Of a DNA stretch of 64,000 bases, positions 54,448 to 63,655 are shown one piece after another. The notes below the pieces were generated by a model. That model saw only the letters and a list, made by a program, of their open reading frames with translations. It had not been told where the DNA came from and did no database searches. Position numbers and translations under genes: made by a program. Each line of letters starts with the position of its first letter. The first letter of the stretch is position 1. The stretch comes from Clostridium pasteurianum DSM 525 = ATCC 6013 (GTDB taxonomy: Bacteria > Bacillota > Clostridia > Clostridiales > Clostridiaceae), in contig NZ_CP009268.1 in NCBI RefSeq assembly GCF_000807255.1, positions 1,952,384-2,016,383 on the forward strand, given 5' to 3'.

Positions 54448-55224
54448 ATGAATAAAAATGAATTCTTAAATAGATTTACCAATAAAGATAGGTTAATTTT
54501 ATCGAATATATTTGATAAAATTAATCTTGCAATTAAAGTGCAGGTACCCATATATACTAATGAGTTTTATACTACGGATATCTGTATAGAGGTGAAAAAG
54601 CTGTCAACTTTGCTGGGAGTAAAAATTGAAACTTACGGTATATTTGAAAATAGTGAAAGAAATATGATGGCTTTTTCTTACGAAGGAGATAATTACTGTT
54701 ATTTTCCACTTAAGCTTATTAAAATAGAAAATAAGTCGAAATTCAATAAATTAAGCCACAAAGACTATTTAGGTGCTATAATGTCTATGGGAGTTAATAG
54801 AAATAAGTTTGGAGATTTAATTGTAATAGAAAATTCATGTTATGTGGCTGTTAGTGAAGAGATAGCAAGTTATATTCTAAATAATTTAAATTCCATAGGT
54901 AAATGTACCTGTAATATTTGCGAGTTAGAACTTACAAAGTCTAACATACCTAAGATAAAATTTGAAGAGTTAAATATCATTGTTTCTTCTTTAAGATTAG
55001 ATTGTTTAATAAGTTCCATATGTAATATATCTAGAAATAGAGCAGTTGAATTGATAAATAGAGGAAATGTACTTTTGAATTATGTAACTGAAAAAGAAAA
55101 AGATTATAATGTATCCTTTGGTAGCACTATAACTATAAGGGGATATGGTAAATTTAAATTATTTTGTGATACTGGCGTCACTGCTAAAAATAGAATAAAA
55201 ATTCTAATGAAAAAATTTGTTTGA
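54448..55224 (+). CDS. ylmH: YlmH-type S4-domain RNA-binding protein
   Basis: 258 residues, with an N-terminal YlmH ribosome-associated domain (HKDYLGAIMSMGVNRNKFGDLIV, about 111-133) and a C-terminal S4 RNA-binding domain (about 185-245, LRLDCLISSICNISRNRAVELI). YlmH-like proteins act on stalled ribosomes and peptidyl-tRNA in the rescue pathway that also includes RqcH, encoded 5 kb downstream. SD is weak. The end overlaps an alternative divIVA start. Confidence 0.9.
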   Translation: MNKNEFLNRFTNKDRLILSNIFDKINLAIKVQVPIYTNEFYTTDICIEVKKLSTLLGVKIETYGIFENSERNMMAFSYEGDNYCYFPLKLIKIENKSKFNKLSHKDYLGAIMSMGVNRNKFGDLIVIENSCYVAVSEEIASYILNNLNSIGKCTCNICELELTKSNIPKIKFEELNIIVSSLRLDCLISSICNISRNRAVELINRGNVLLNYVTEKEKDYNVSFGSTITIRGYGKFKLFCDTGVTAKNRIKILMKKFV

Positions 55225-55241
55225 TAGGGGTGGTAATAGTT

Positions 55242-55853
55242 ATGAGATTAACTTCAATGGATATAAATAATAAAGAATTTAAAAAAGTATTAAGAGGATA
55301 TGATCAAGATGAAGTAGATGAGTTCCTGGATAAAATAGGAGATAATTATGAAGAAATATATAAGGAAAATTCTGCTTTAAAAGAAAAAGTATCTATTTTA
55401 AATGAAAAAATTGATCACTATTTGAAAATAGAAGAAACTATTCAAAATACTCTTATATTGGCACAAAATGCTGCAGAGCAGGCTAAACAATCTGCTAAAA
55501 AAGAAGCGGAATTAATTATAAAAAATGCAAATGACACTTCACAGAGAATAATAGATAAAGCTAACAGTGAAGTTATAAAGATAAGTGATGATTATGAAAC
55601 TATTAAACAGGAGTTTATAAAATTTAGGGCAAAGTATAGAAATTTTATGAATACTCAGCTGGATATGTTCAACGATTTGGAAATGGATTTTGAAAAAAAT
55701 TATAATATAATAAATGAAAAAGAGATTAAGGAAAAAGAAATAGAAAATTACGAGGATAAATCTTTGTCCACTGAATTAAAGGCTTTGGATGATAAAGAAG
55801 AAAATTTTAATGATGATTTAAATGAAATAAAAAGTTTTTTTGTAAAAGAATAA
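55242..55853 (+). CDS. divIVA: Cell division protein DivIVA
   Basis: Coiled-coil scaffold at poles and septa. 203 residues. N-terminal lipid-binding domain RLTSMDINNKEFKKVLRGYD (about 2-21) followed by DEVDEFLDKIGDNYEEIYKEN, then a long coiled coil (about 60-150) and an acidic tail. TTG at 55221 is in frame but AGGGGTGG is well placed for the ATG at 55242. Confidence 0.94.
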   Translation: MRLTSMDINNKEFKKVLRGYDQDEVDEFLDKIGDNYEEIYKENSALKEKVSILNEKIDHYLKIEETIQNTLILAQNAAEQAKQSAKKEAELIIKNANDTSQRIIDKANSEVIKISDDYETIKQEFIKFRAKYRNFMNTQLDMFNDLEMDFEKNYNIINEKEIKEKEIENYEDKSLSTELKALDDKEENFNDDLNEIKSFFVKE

Positions 55854-55859
55854 AAATTT

Positions 55860-55886
55860 AATCTCACCTGTAAAGTGGGATTTTTT
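55860..55886 (+). terminator. Terminator after divIVA
   Basis: 8-bp stem AATCTCAC (55860-55867) with GTGGGATT (55875-55882), one G-T pair, followed by TTTTTT. Ends 24 bases before the mtnN start. Confidence 0.8.
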
Positions 55887-55910
55887 GTTGTAGAATTTAG
55901 GAGGATTTTT

Positions 55911-56600
55911 ATGATAATTGGAATAATTGGAGCAATGGATGAAGAAATAGAACTACTTTTAAAAGAAATAGAACTTAAGAGAAAAGAAGTTAAAGCATCT
56001 ATGGTGTTTAATTTCGGCAGTCTCTATGGAAAAGATGTGGTAATAGTAAGATGCGGCATAGGTAAAGTCAATGCAGCTGTATGCAGTCAGATATTAATTG
56101 ATGATTTTAATGTAAATGCTGTAATAAATGTAGGTATAGCTGGTGGTATAGGTAAAGATATTTTCCCTGGAGATATAGTAATTGCAGAAAATTTAATTCA
56201 ATATGATATGGATACTTCTGCCTTTGGAGATAAAATAGGTCAAATACCTAGACTTGATACCTATGATTTTAAATGTGATAATAAATTAGTAGAATTAGCT
56301 AAAGGAGCTTGCAAGAGTTTTGAAAAGAATTTCTTTACAGGAAGAATAGCTACAGGAGATCAATTTGTAGCAGATATAGAAAAAATAAAATGGTTAAATG
56401 AGGAATTTGATGCAATTGCTTGTGAAATGGAAGGTGGAAGTATAGCGCAGGTTTGTTATTTGAATAAAGTTCCTTTTGTGGTTATAAGATCCATATCTGA
56501 CAATGCGAATAATGGAGCTCATATGGATTTTCAGAAATTTACTCCTATAGCAGTTAAAAATTCTACATATATACTTAAAAATATGATAAAAATAATGTAA
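55911..56600 (+). CDS. mtnN: 5'-methylthioadenosine/S-adenosylhomocysteine nucleosidase
   Basis: Cleaves MTA and SAH to adenine and the thioribose parts, recycling SAM by-products. 229 residues. N-terminal IGIIGAMDEEIELL, GIGKVNAAVCSQILID, the VINVGIAGGIG block, ACEMEGGSIAQVCY (about 178-191) with the ribose-binding Glu, and VVIRSISDNA with the catalytic Asp. Start ATG 55911 follows AGGAGG; an in-frame GTG further up lies inside the divIVA terminator. Confidence 0.95.
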   Translation: MIIGIIGAMDEEIELLLKEIELKRKEVKASMVFNFGSLYGKDVVIVRCGIGKVNAAVCSQILIDDFNVNAVINVGIAGGIGKDIFPGDIVIAENLIQYDMDTSAFGDKIGQIPRLDTYDFKCDNKLVELAKGACKSFEKNFFTGRIATGDQFVADIEKIKWLNEEFDAIACEMEGGSIAQVCYLNKVPFVVIRSISDNANNGAHMDFQKFTPIAVKNSTYILKNMIKIM

Positions 56601-56686
56601 TAAAAAATTTTTCATTTGGCAAAATAATTATGACATACTTGTCTGGTTGTTCATTTTTAGATCTCTTAATACAGGGAGTGATTATT

Positions 56687-57298
56687 ATGCAAATGGAAGA
56701 ACTTCAATATTTTAAAGAAAAGCTTATTAATGAAAAGAAAAGAGCTAACGATCTTTTAAGACTTATGATCAAGAATGAAACTATTGATTCTAAAAGTGAA
56801 ATTTCTTCTGAATTATCTTATTATGATAATCATCCATCGGATATAGCTACTGAAATTAACGATATAGAAAAAGGTATGGCTTTTAAAGTGAATGAAGAGT
56901 CTATAATTAGAAGAATAGATGATGCATTTACAAGAATTGAAGATGGAAGCTATGGTAAATGTAAATACTGTGGCAAAGATATAGATATGAAAAGGCTTCA
57001 AGTTATTCCCTATGCAGAAAATTGTATTGAATGTGAAAAGAAAATTAGTAGTTTAAAACAGAGGGAAATACATGATAGACCTATAGAAGAAAGTGTAATA
57101 GGACATCCTTTTAATAAGGGACATCATCATCATATACACAGTTCAGAATTTGATGCTGAAGACAGCTACCAAAGTGTAGAAGTATTCAATAAGATGGAAA
57201 ATATAGTAGAGTTTTATGATTATGAAGATGAAGAGGGTTATGTAGAGCCTATAGAAAAAATAAGTAACGAACAGTATGAGAACCAATTGCCAGATTAA
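56687..57298 (+). CDS. DksA/TraR-type C4 zinc-finger protein (YteA-like)
   Basis: 203 residues. Coiled-coil N terminus (EELQYFKEKLINEKKRAND), then ELSYYDNHPSDIATE typical of YteA/YocK, and the zinc finger CKYCGKDI...CIECEKK (about 98-121). A HHHH stretch and an acidic C-terminal tail follow. DksA/TraR proteins can enter the RNA polymerase channel; Bacillus YteA-type function is little known. ATG 56687 chosen, 8 bases after AGGGAG; an upstream ATG at 56630 has no SD. Confidence 0.88.
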   Translation: MQMEELQYFKEKLINEKKRANDLLRLMIKNETIDSKSEISSELSYYDNHPSDIATEINDIEKGMAFKVNEESIIRRIDDAFTRIEDGSYGKCKYCGKDIDMKRLQVIPYAENCIECEKKISSLKQREIHDRPIEESVIGHPFNKGHHHHIHSSEFDAEDSYQSVEVFNKMENIVEFYDYEDEEGYVEPIEKISNEQYENQLPD

Positions 57299-57312
57299 TA
57301 AGATAAAGCTTT

Positions 57313-57330
57313 GGCGGGAGTATTCCCGCC
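57313..57330 (+). terminator. GC-rich hairpin after the zinc-finger gene
   Basis: 7-bp stem GGCGGGA with TCCCGCC, loop GTAT, the most GC-rich hairpin in the window. T tract is poor (TAGTTTAAAT). Likely terminator before lspA. Confidence 0.65.
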
Positions 57331-57401
57331 TAGTTTAAATAATAAAAAAATAATAAGTGTATTGTATATTCCTTATTAAAAAAGGATAAGGTGAATTTTA
57401 T

Positions 57402-57860
57402 ATGGAAATAATTATTATTATAATAGTAAATTTAATTGATAGATTGAGTAAAATTTGGGCAATAAAAACTTTAAGAGAAGGTAATGATGTAGTTATTATT
57501 AAAGATATATTCAGTTTATCTTACCTAGAGAACAGGGGGGCCGCCTGGGGAATATTCCAGGGAAAAACTAATTTTTTATTAATAGTGAGCATAGTTATAA
57601 TTGTAGGAATGATATATTTTATATTTAAATATAGGCCTAAAAATATGCTTATGAGAGTAAGCCTTAGTTTTATAATTGGCGGAGCTGTTGGAAATATGTA
57701 TGACAGAATGTTTAATAAATATGTAGTTGATTTTATATATTTTCATTATAAGGATATATATAGCTTTCCAACTTTTAATGTAGCTGATATGTCTGTAGTT
57801 TTAGGGACTATATTGCTGGCAATATGTCTTATAAAGGATGATAGTAATGGAATATTTTAA
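57402..57860 (+). CDS. lspA: Lipoprotein signal peptidase LspA
   Basis: Membrane aspartyl protease that removes signal peptides of diacylglyceryl-lipoproteins. 152 residues, four membrane helices. Motifs: ENRGAAWGIF (about 45-54), GGAVGNMYDR, YVVDFIYF with one catalytic Asp and FPTFNVADMSVVLGT with the other. ATG after GATAAGGTGAATTTT. Overlaps rluD by 14 bases; an lspA-rluD pair is common in Firmicutes. Confidence 0.95.
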   Translation: MEIIIIIIVNLIDRLSKIWAIKTLREGNDVVIIKDIFSLSYLENRGAAWGIFQGKTNFLLIVSIVIIVGMIYFIFKYRPKNMLMRVSLSFIIGGAVGNMYDRMFNKYVVDFIYFHYKDIYSFPTFNVADMSVVLGTILLAICLIKDDSNGIF

Positions 57861-58767
57861 GTTTAGGGTAGAGGATTTAAAAGATATTAAGAGATTGGAC
57901 GTGTTTTTAAAGGATAAGTTCGAAGATAAATCTAGAAGTTATATACAAGGGATAATCGAAAATGGCAATGTTAAAATAAATGATGATAAATTGAAAAAAA
58001 GCAATTATAAGTTAAAGCTTAATGATGAGGTTTATGTTAATATACCCGAAAATAAAGAGTTAAATGTAGAAGCAGAAGATATAAAAATTCATATATTATA
58101 TGAAGACGGTGATGTAATAGTTATAGATAAACCACAGGGGATGGTGGTTCATCCAGCACCAGGAAATTATACTGGTACTTTAGTAAATGCACTATTGTAT
58201 CATTGCAAGGATTTATCGGGAATAAATGGGGTTAATAGACCTGGAATAGTACATAGAATCGATAAAGATACTTCTGGAATATTAGTTGTAGCTAAAAATG
58301 ACAAAGCTCATAAATTTTTAGCAGAACAATTGAAAGAGCACACAATGACTAGAGTTTATCTAGCACTGGTTGAAGGAATAATAAAGGTAGATGAAGGTAA
58401 AGTAGATGTACCTCTTGGAAGACATCCTGTGGAAAGAATCAAAATAAGCGTGATAAAAGATGGAAGAAATGCGGTTACTCATTACAATGTAATGGAGAGA
58501 TTTAAAAATAATACTTTGATTGAATGTAGATTAGAAACTGGAAGAACTCATCAAATTAGAGTGCATATGGCACATATTGGTCACCCTCTTGTAGGAGATC
58601 CACTCTATGGATATAAAAAGCAGAGGTTTAATTTAAGAGGACAAATGCTTCATGCAAAAAAGTTAGGATTTATACATCCGTCTAAGAGAACTTATATGGA
58701 ATTTGAAAGTCCAGAACCTCATTATTTTACTAGAATTATAGATATTTTAAGAAATGAATTGAAATAG
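57847..58767 (+). CDS. rluD: Ribosomal large-subunit pseudouridine synthase, RluD family
   Basis: Makes pseudouridine in 23S rRNA. 306 residues: N-terminal S4 domain (about 12-72) and catalytic domain with PGIVHRIDKDTSGILVVAKN and nucleophile Asp139, plus GRTHQIRVHMAHIGHPLVGDPLYG (about 236-259). ATG at 57838 is in frame but falls inside the AAAGGA SD for 57847, chosen here. Confidence 0.94.
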   Translation: MEYFKFRVEDLKDIKRLDVFLKDKFEDKSRSYIQGIIENGNVKINDDKLKKSNYKLKLNDEVYVNIPENKELNVEAEDIKIHILYEDGDVIVIDKPQGMVVHPAPGNYTGTLVNALLYHCKDLSGINGVNRPGIVHRIDKDTSGILVVAKNDKAHKFLAEQLKEHTMTRVYLALVEGIIKVDEGKVDVPLGRHPVERIKISVIKDGRNAVTHYNVMERFKNNTLIECRLETGRTHQIRVHMAHIGHPLVGDPLYGYKKQRFNLRGQMLHAKKLGFIHPSKRTYMEFESPEPHYFTRIIDILRNELK

Positions 58768-58814
58768 AAAATATTCTATGATATCATGTTTTTATTATAG
58801 TTGATTTAATAAAT

Positions 58815-58907
58815 CCTTTAAATGTACCCGAGAGGTCATAAGGCTATTATTGTCATTTTATATTTCATTGATAATTTTCCTTAACCTTTTTGGGGTTAAG
58901 GTTTTTT
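58815..58907 (+). promoter_or_regulatory. PyrR-type attenuator (binding loop plus terminator)
   Basis: CCTT (58815-58818) pairs with AAGG (58840-58843) around TTAAATGTACCCGAGAGGTCAT, resembling the conserved PyrR site with its GAGAGG core. Downstream is a terminator: CCTTAACC (58879-58886) with GGTTAAGG (58894-58901) and TTTTTT. AAGG...ATTAT could instead pair with ATAAT...CCTT to form the antiterminator. Together these make a UMP/UTP-sensing leader. Name by pattern, not by search. Confidence 0.75.
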
Positions 58908-58936
58908 CATGTTAATTTATTATATTAAATGTAAAT

Positions 58937-58979
58937 AAATAATACAAAACAAACAATTTTGCTTTGTTTTGTATTATTT
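58937..58979 (+). terminator. Second strong hairpin between the PyrR leader and pyrR
   Basis: Perfect 17-bp stem (58937-58953 with 58963-58979), A-rich left and T-rich right arm, then ATTTTAA. It lies 75 bases before pyrR and after the attenuator. Either it ends the attenuator read-through transcript or it is part of a second control step. Confidence 0.65.
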
Positions 58980-59054
58980 ATTTTAATAGTTATATTTGAT
59001 TATAAAATATATTTAGAAAGCTTTATCTAAATCTAAAAGGGAGAGTAATATATT

Positions 59055-59594
59055 ATGAAACTTAAAGCTGTATTATTAGATGAAAAATCTATTAAGAGAA
59101 CTCTAACTAGAATTTCTCATGAGATTATTGAAAAAAATAAAGGAACTGAGGATATGGTTTTAATAGGGATAAAGAGAAGAGGAGTACCTTTAGCGGAGAG
59201 AATAGCAAAAATTATAGAAAGTATAGAAGGTAATACTATACCTGTAGCCAGTGTAGATATAGCTTTATATAGGGATGATCTTAAAGACAGTAATGATAAT
59301 GAGAATATAGTTAATACAGAAGAGTTAGAGATAGATATAAAAAACAAGAAAGTTATATTGGTAGACGATGTGCTTCATACAGGTAGAAGTGCCAGAGCGG
59401 CCATAGATGCAATTATAGATTGTGGAAGACCCAAAATGATTCAACTTGCGGCATTAATAGACAGAGGACATAGAGAACTACCTATAAGGGCAGATTATGT
59501 AGGAAAGAATGTCCCAACTTCAAATAGCGAAGTTATAGCTGTAAGAGTTTCAGAACTGGATGATAATGATTCTGTGGGAATATATGAGTTATAG
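59055..59594 (+). CDS. pyrR: Bifunctional pyrimidine operon regulator/uracil phosphoribosyltransferase PyrR
   Basis: RNA-binding attenuation protein that also turns uracil and PRPP into UMP. 179 residues. PRPP loop [21 protein letters not shown] (about 96-116), N-terminal [15 protein letters not shown] with basic RNA-contact residues and [12 protein letters not shown] (about 39-50). SD AAAGGGAGAG before ATG. Upstream leader looks like its own target, so it should be autoregulated. No other pyr gene is in the window. Confidence 0.96.
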   Translation: MKLKAVLLDEKSIKRTLTRISHEIIEKNKGTEDMVLIGIKRRGVPLAERIAKIIESIEGNTIPVASVDIALYRDDLKDSNDNENIVNTEELEIDIKNKKVILVDDVLHTGRSARAAIDAIIDCGRPKMIQLAALIDRGHRELPIRADYVGKNVPTSNSEVIAVRVSELDDNDSVGIYEL

Positions 59595-59690
59595 CATCAA
59601 TATGCGGATGTTATTAAAATGGAAATTCGTAAATGTGGGAAAAGACGAAACAAACATCAAAGTGTAAAGTTCAAAGAACAAATATCAAAT

Positions 59691-59716
59691 GGGGAAAGTG
59701 TTTTGCACTTTTCCCC
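59691..59716 (-). terminator. Terminator-like hairpin after rqcH
   Basis: 10-bp stem GGGGAAAGTG with CACTTTTCCCC (one bulged T). On the minus strand it lies 5 bases after the rqcH stop. It may also serve pyrR from the other side. Confidence 0.6.
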
Positions 59717-59721
59717 AAGGA

Positions 59722-61455
59722 CTATTTAACTGGTGTAAGCTTTTTAGGCATAATATTGACAGTTCTATTGGTTAAATATATGACCATGCCAGGTTTAGCT
59801 CCAGAGGGCTTTTTTACATTTTTTACCTCTGTATAGTCTACAGCTACATTATTTGAATGTTTTGCTTTACTATAGTAGGCAGCTAGACCTGCAGCTTCTT
59901 CTAGAGTTTTATCAGGCAGAGATTCAGCACGATTTTTAATAATTACGTGAGATCCCGGTATATTTTTCGTATGCATCCAAATATCTTTTTTATCTGCAAA
60001 TTTCAGCGTAAGATAATCATTTTGAAAGTTATTTTTACCTACGTAGATATCTATTCCATCACTGGATATAAAATGATAAGGTTTTGAAACTTTTGTGGAT
60101 TTTTTATTGTTTTTCTTATTGAATTTTATATATCCAGTATCAATTAATTCCTTTTTAATTTCCTCAATTTCACTATAGTCCTCACAGTTTTTTATATTGG
60201 TAAATACAGATTGAAGATAATCTATCTCCTTGGAATTTGCTTCAAGTTGAATTTTTGCCATCTTTTCTGTGGTTTTAAGTTTATTATATTTTTTAAAATA
60301 AGCCTGGATATTTTCCGAAGGAGTTTTATTTTCATTTAATTGTATAGTTATATCTTTTAGATCATCACTATAGTAATTTTGTAAAGTTACATTTTTATCG
60401 CCTTTTTTTATTACATATATGTTAGCAGTAAGCAATTCTCCATATAACCTATATTTATCCTTACTTTGGCACTCAATTAATTTCTTATTTAGTATTTCAT
60501 CTTTTTTTAAACATCTGTCTAAATTTGTATTGACAATTCTTTGAAGGTCTATACTGTGGTTATTAAGCCTATCAGCTTTATCTTTTTCAAAATAAAAGTT
60601 TTCCAATAATTCTGAAGAGGAATTATATTTTACTTTATTCATGTGATCTAAACTAGTTAAATCTATGCATGAAAAATCTTTTATAATACCATTTTCAGAA
60701 TAAATATTGTAGGAGAAATTACAATTTTTTATACTAGTAAAAAGTTTATCTATGTGCCCATAAGCAGTATCAGGATTAATATTGCCTTCTTCAACATTTT
60801 GCTGTAATCTAAACATAATTTCCTTAGAAAGAGATTTGCTTACACCTATAAATACTTTAGAACACATTTTTTCATCAATAGGTAAATATCTGTCTGATAA
60901 ATAGTTTAAAAAATCCTCTCTTGAAAAATTAAAAGGATTTAATCTTTCGCTTTTTGGAGGATATACATATTCTATTCCAGGATAGAGAGATCTAAATCTG
61001 TTTATTTCAGGAGTAATATGTTTTATGCTATCCATAACAATATTATCCCTTGCTCTTACTAGCGTTACATTACTATGTCTTCCCATTATCTCGATAATCA
61101 ATGAATATATGCTGTTAAAACCTAGATCATCAACACTTTGAAAATCAAAAATTATTATTCTATCTGTTTCAATCTGTCTTATATCAACTATTTTTGAATT
61201 TAGAAGATATTTTCTAAGTACCATACAGAACATAGGTGGGGTAAGAGGATTTTTTTTACTATTATCTGTAATATGTATCTTAGGATAACTGGAACTAGCA
61301 CTTATCAAAAGTCTATAATTTTTATTATCAATTCCCCTTATGAGAAAATTTAATTCATCTTTTTCAGGCTGATTTATTTTGCTTATTCTGCTGCCAATGA
61401 ATTTATTTTTTAGTTCGCATAAAATACTATATATATATATTCCGTCTAGTGCCAT
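59722..61455 (-). CDS. rqcH: Ribosome quality control protein RqcH (NFACT family)
   Basis: Binds stalled 50S subunits and recruits tRNA-Ala to add alanine tails. 577 residues: NFACT-N (ALDGIYIYSILCELKNKFIGSRISKI at the start), EIMGRHSNVTLV, coiled coils (about 280-430) and the NFACT-R domain near the C terminus (DIWMHTKNIPGSHVIIK, about 490-506). Older annotation calls it fibronectin-binding protein. An ATG at 61464 nearly touches the SD GGAAGGA; the ATG at 61455 is better spaced. YlmH, encoded earlier, works in the same rescue setting. Confidence 0.94.
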   Translation of the reverse strand: MALDGIYIYSILCELKNKFIGSRISKINQPEKDELNFLIRGIDNKNYRLLISASSSYPKIHITDNSKKNPLTPPMFCMVLRKYLLNSKIVDIRQIETDRIIIFDFQSVDDLGFNSIYSLIIEIMGRHSNVTLVRARDNIVMDSIKHITPEINRFRSLYPGIEYVYPPKSERLNPFNFSREDFLNYLSDRYLPIDEKMCSKVFIGVSKSLSKEIMFRLQQNVEEGNINPDTAYGHIDKLFTSIKNCNFSYNIYSENGIIKDFSCIDLTSLDHMNKVKYNSSSELLENFYFEKDKADRLNNHSIDLQRIVNTNLDRCLKKDEILNKKLIECQSKDKYRLYGELLTANIYVIKKGDKNVTLQNYYSDDLKDITIQLNENKTPSENIQAYFKKYNKLKTTEKMAKIQLEANSKEIDYLQSVFTNIKNCEDYSEIEEIKKELIDTGYIKFNKKNNKKSTKVSKPYHFISSDGIDIYVGKNNFQNDYLTLKFADKKDIWMHTKNIPGSHVIIKNRAESLPDKTLEEAAGLAAYYSKAKHSNNVAVDYTEVKNVKKPSGAKPGMVIYLTNRTVNIMPKKLTPVK

Positions 61456-61712
61456 TAAAATCATTCCTTCCCAGTAAATATTTTTATATAAAAATTATTA
61501 AAAATTGTATACATAAAGCATAAAATTTATTATTATTATTTTATGGAAATGAAAATTAATTATTAGTTTAGAATTAATTTAATTAATCTTAACTGTTTTA
61601 GTATAGCATTAATACTGAACATATTCAAATAATAGGCTGGTAAACTAAGTGAAATTTTGTTTGCTGTCTATTTTGTGTGTACTGGGTAAAATAAAGTCTG
61701 GAGAGTGATACT

Positions 61713-62540
61713 ATGAATTTTGTAAAAATGCAGGGTACTGGAAATGATTTTGTTGTCTTGGAGGATGGAGATAATAAATTTTTAAATAGAGAAAGTGATA
61801 TTGCAAAAATAATTTGTGATAGACATTTTGGCATAGGAGCAGATGGCATACTTTTAATCAGAAATAGTGATGTAGCTGATGTGGAGATGGTTATAATCAA
61901 TTCAGATGGATCCTATGCTGCTATGTGCGGAAATGGAATAAGATGTTTTGCAAAATATGTATATGATGAAGGAGTTATGAAAAAACAAAAAATAAGTATA
62001 AAAACTGGCGATGGTATAAAAATAGCTGAAATTATAGATGAGAATGGTAAAGCCAAGGGAATAAAGATAAATATGGGATCTCCAAGTTTTATATCAAAGG
62101 ATATTCCTGCAAATGTAGATAAAGAAATTATAAATTATGATGTAAATATAAATAATAAAACTTATAAATTGAATTCAATGCTTATGGGAGTACCTCATAC
62201 GGTTATTTTGGGAAAATTAAATGATTTCGATGTAAAGGAAGGAAGTTTTATAGAAAAGTATAAGGAACTTTTTCCAGAAGGAACTAATGTTAATTTCTGT
62301 GAAGTAGAAGATAGAGAAAATATAAAAGTTAAAACCTGGGAGAGAGGAGCAGGAGCCACTCTTGCCTGTGGTACAGGATGTTGTGCCTCAGCTGTTGCAT
62401 GTAACAAATTGGGGTTTACTGATAAAAAAGTTAAAGTTTCAGTTCCTGGTGGAAACTTAGAAGTAGAAATATGTGATGAAGCAGTATATATGATAGGCGG
62501 TGCAGAAATTACTTTTAGAGGAGAAACTGATCTCATATGA
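61713..62540 (+). CDS. dapF: Diaminopimelate epimerase DapF
   Basis: Converts LL-DAP to meso-DAP for lysine and peptidoglycan. 275 residues. N-terminal FVKMQGTGNDFVVLE, catalytic Cys72 in AAMCGNGIRC and Cys219 in ACGTGCCASAV. GAGAGTGATACT precedes the ATG. Supplies the substrate for MurE. It shares ATGA with the next gene. Confidence 0.96.
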   Translation: MNFVKMQGTGNDFVVLEDGDNKFLNRESDIAKIICDRHFGIGADGILLIRNSDVADVEMVIINSDGSYAAMCGNGIRCFAKYVYDEGVMKKQKISIKTGDGIKIAEIIDENGKAKGIKINMGSPSFISKDIPANVDKEIINYDVNINNKTYKLNSMLMGVPHTVILGKLNDFDVKEGSFIEKYKELFPEGTNVNFCEVEDRENIKVKTWERGAGATLACGTGCCASAVACNKLGFTDKKVKVSVPGGNLEVEICDEAVYMIGGAEITFRGETDLI

Positions 62541-63628
62541 AAGTATTAAAAAAATTTCTGATGTTTTTGTTTATTGCAATTTTTGTGGTGGAGTCTACAG
62601 GATGTAATAGTTTAAAGAGGAAAGGCAATGAAGATAAAAATGGTAATACACAAAAGAGTATAGAATTTACAGATATAATGGTATTATCTAAGGAAACTGC
62701 TGGAGAAAAAATATACAGCTTAACAGATGGAAAGGTGAAAAATATTGGATATTTGGATAATATTTCAAATATTGTGTACAATAAGGATAAAAGTATACAA
62801 GTATATACTAATATAATTTCTCAGGGAACTAATCTTACAAAAAATTATATTAGTATAATTTTTAAAGAAAATAAAAATAGTATAAAAGGTAAATATTCAT
62901 ATATGGATTCAAGATTATCCCTTGATGGAAAAAGAGTTGCCCTTAGGAGTTTTTCAGAAGATTCTCTTTTTTCTGCTGAGGGCTTAAGTGTATATGATGT
63001 GTATACAGGAAAGAAAATTGACTTTGATAATAAAATTATAGTATCTGGAGATCTATATAGATGGGATTCTGAAAATAATTTGCTCTACTATGGAGTGGAG
63101 AAGGATGAGAAAGATTATGGTAAAATATATAGTTATGATTTTCAAAAGTCCAAAAGAGAAATGGTATTTGATAAGTTTAATGGATATTGTACTTTTTTTG
63201 CACCAACAGATAATAATAGTTTTCTCTATATGGAAAATGATATAGACTTAAATAATATGTATTATTATGATGGTAAAGACAACAAATCAATTCTAATTAC
63301 AAATACTATGGATAATATTGAAGATTATGTCATAGATAATAAAAATCATATAGTTTATTTTATTGGAAAGGAAACCAATGCTGAAAATAATTCTCTATAT
63401 AAATTTAATATTGAAGATAAAACTTTAAAGAGAATAACCTATGATTTCCCTAAAATAGTGGATAAAAATGGAGGCATAGCAGTAGATAACTCTGGAAAAA
63501 TATATTTTTGTGGTTTGGATACTGATAACAACAGTAACAATATATATATGTATTTAAATCAAAATAATTCTGTTAATTTAATAAGTGATAAAAGAGGAAT
63601 ATATCGTGTAATTCAGAATTTAAAGTAG
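62537..63628 (+). CDS. Putative lipoprotein, beta-propeller-like
   Basis: 363 residues with a signal peptide of lipoprotein type: basic start, hydrophobic MFLFIAIFVV and lipobox-like STGC (Cys at about 23). The mature part is Asp/Asn/Tyr/Lys rich with repeated GKIYSYDF, YYYDGKDN and NSLYKFNIEDKTL motifs, as in six- or seven-bladed propellers (DUF5050-type). No catalytic motif. Overlaps dapF by 4 bases, which may reflect only expression coupling. LspA, encoded in the window, would process it. Substrate or partner not known. Confidence 0.7.
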   Translation: MKVLKKFLMFLFIAIFVVESTGCNSLKRKGNEDKNGNTQKSIEFTDIMVLSKETAGEKIYSLTDGKVKNIGYLDNISNIVYNKDKSIQVYTNIISQGTNLTKNYISIIFKENKNSIKGKYSYMDSRLSLDGKRVALRSFSEDSLFSAEGLSVYDVYTGKKIDFDNKIIVSGDLYRWDSENNLLYYGVEKDEKDYGKIYSYDFQKSKREMVFDKFNGYCTFFAPTDNNSFLYMENDIDLNNMYYYDGKDNKSILITNTMDNIEDYVIDNKNHIVYFIGKETNAENNSLYKFNIEDKTLKRITYDFPKIVDKNGGIAVDNSGKIYFCGLDTDNNSNNIYMYLNQNNSVNLISDKRGIYRVIQNLK

Positions 63629-63655
63629 AAAATTTTAGCAGAAGGGGAAATAAAA

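Noticed and set aside
59633-59836. 67-codon plus-strand frame after pyrR
   Set aside because: Runs through the hairpin and antisense into the rqcH 3' end; no SD.
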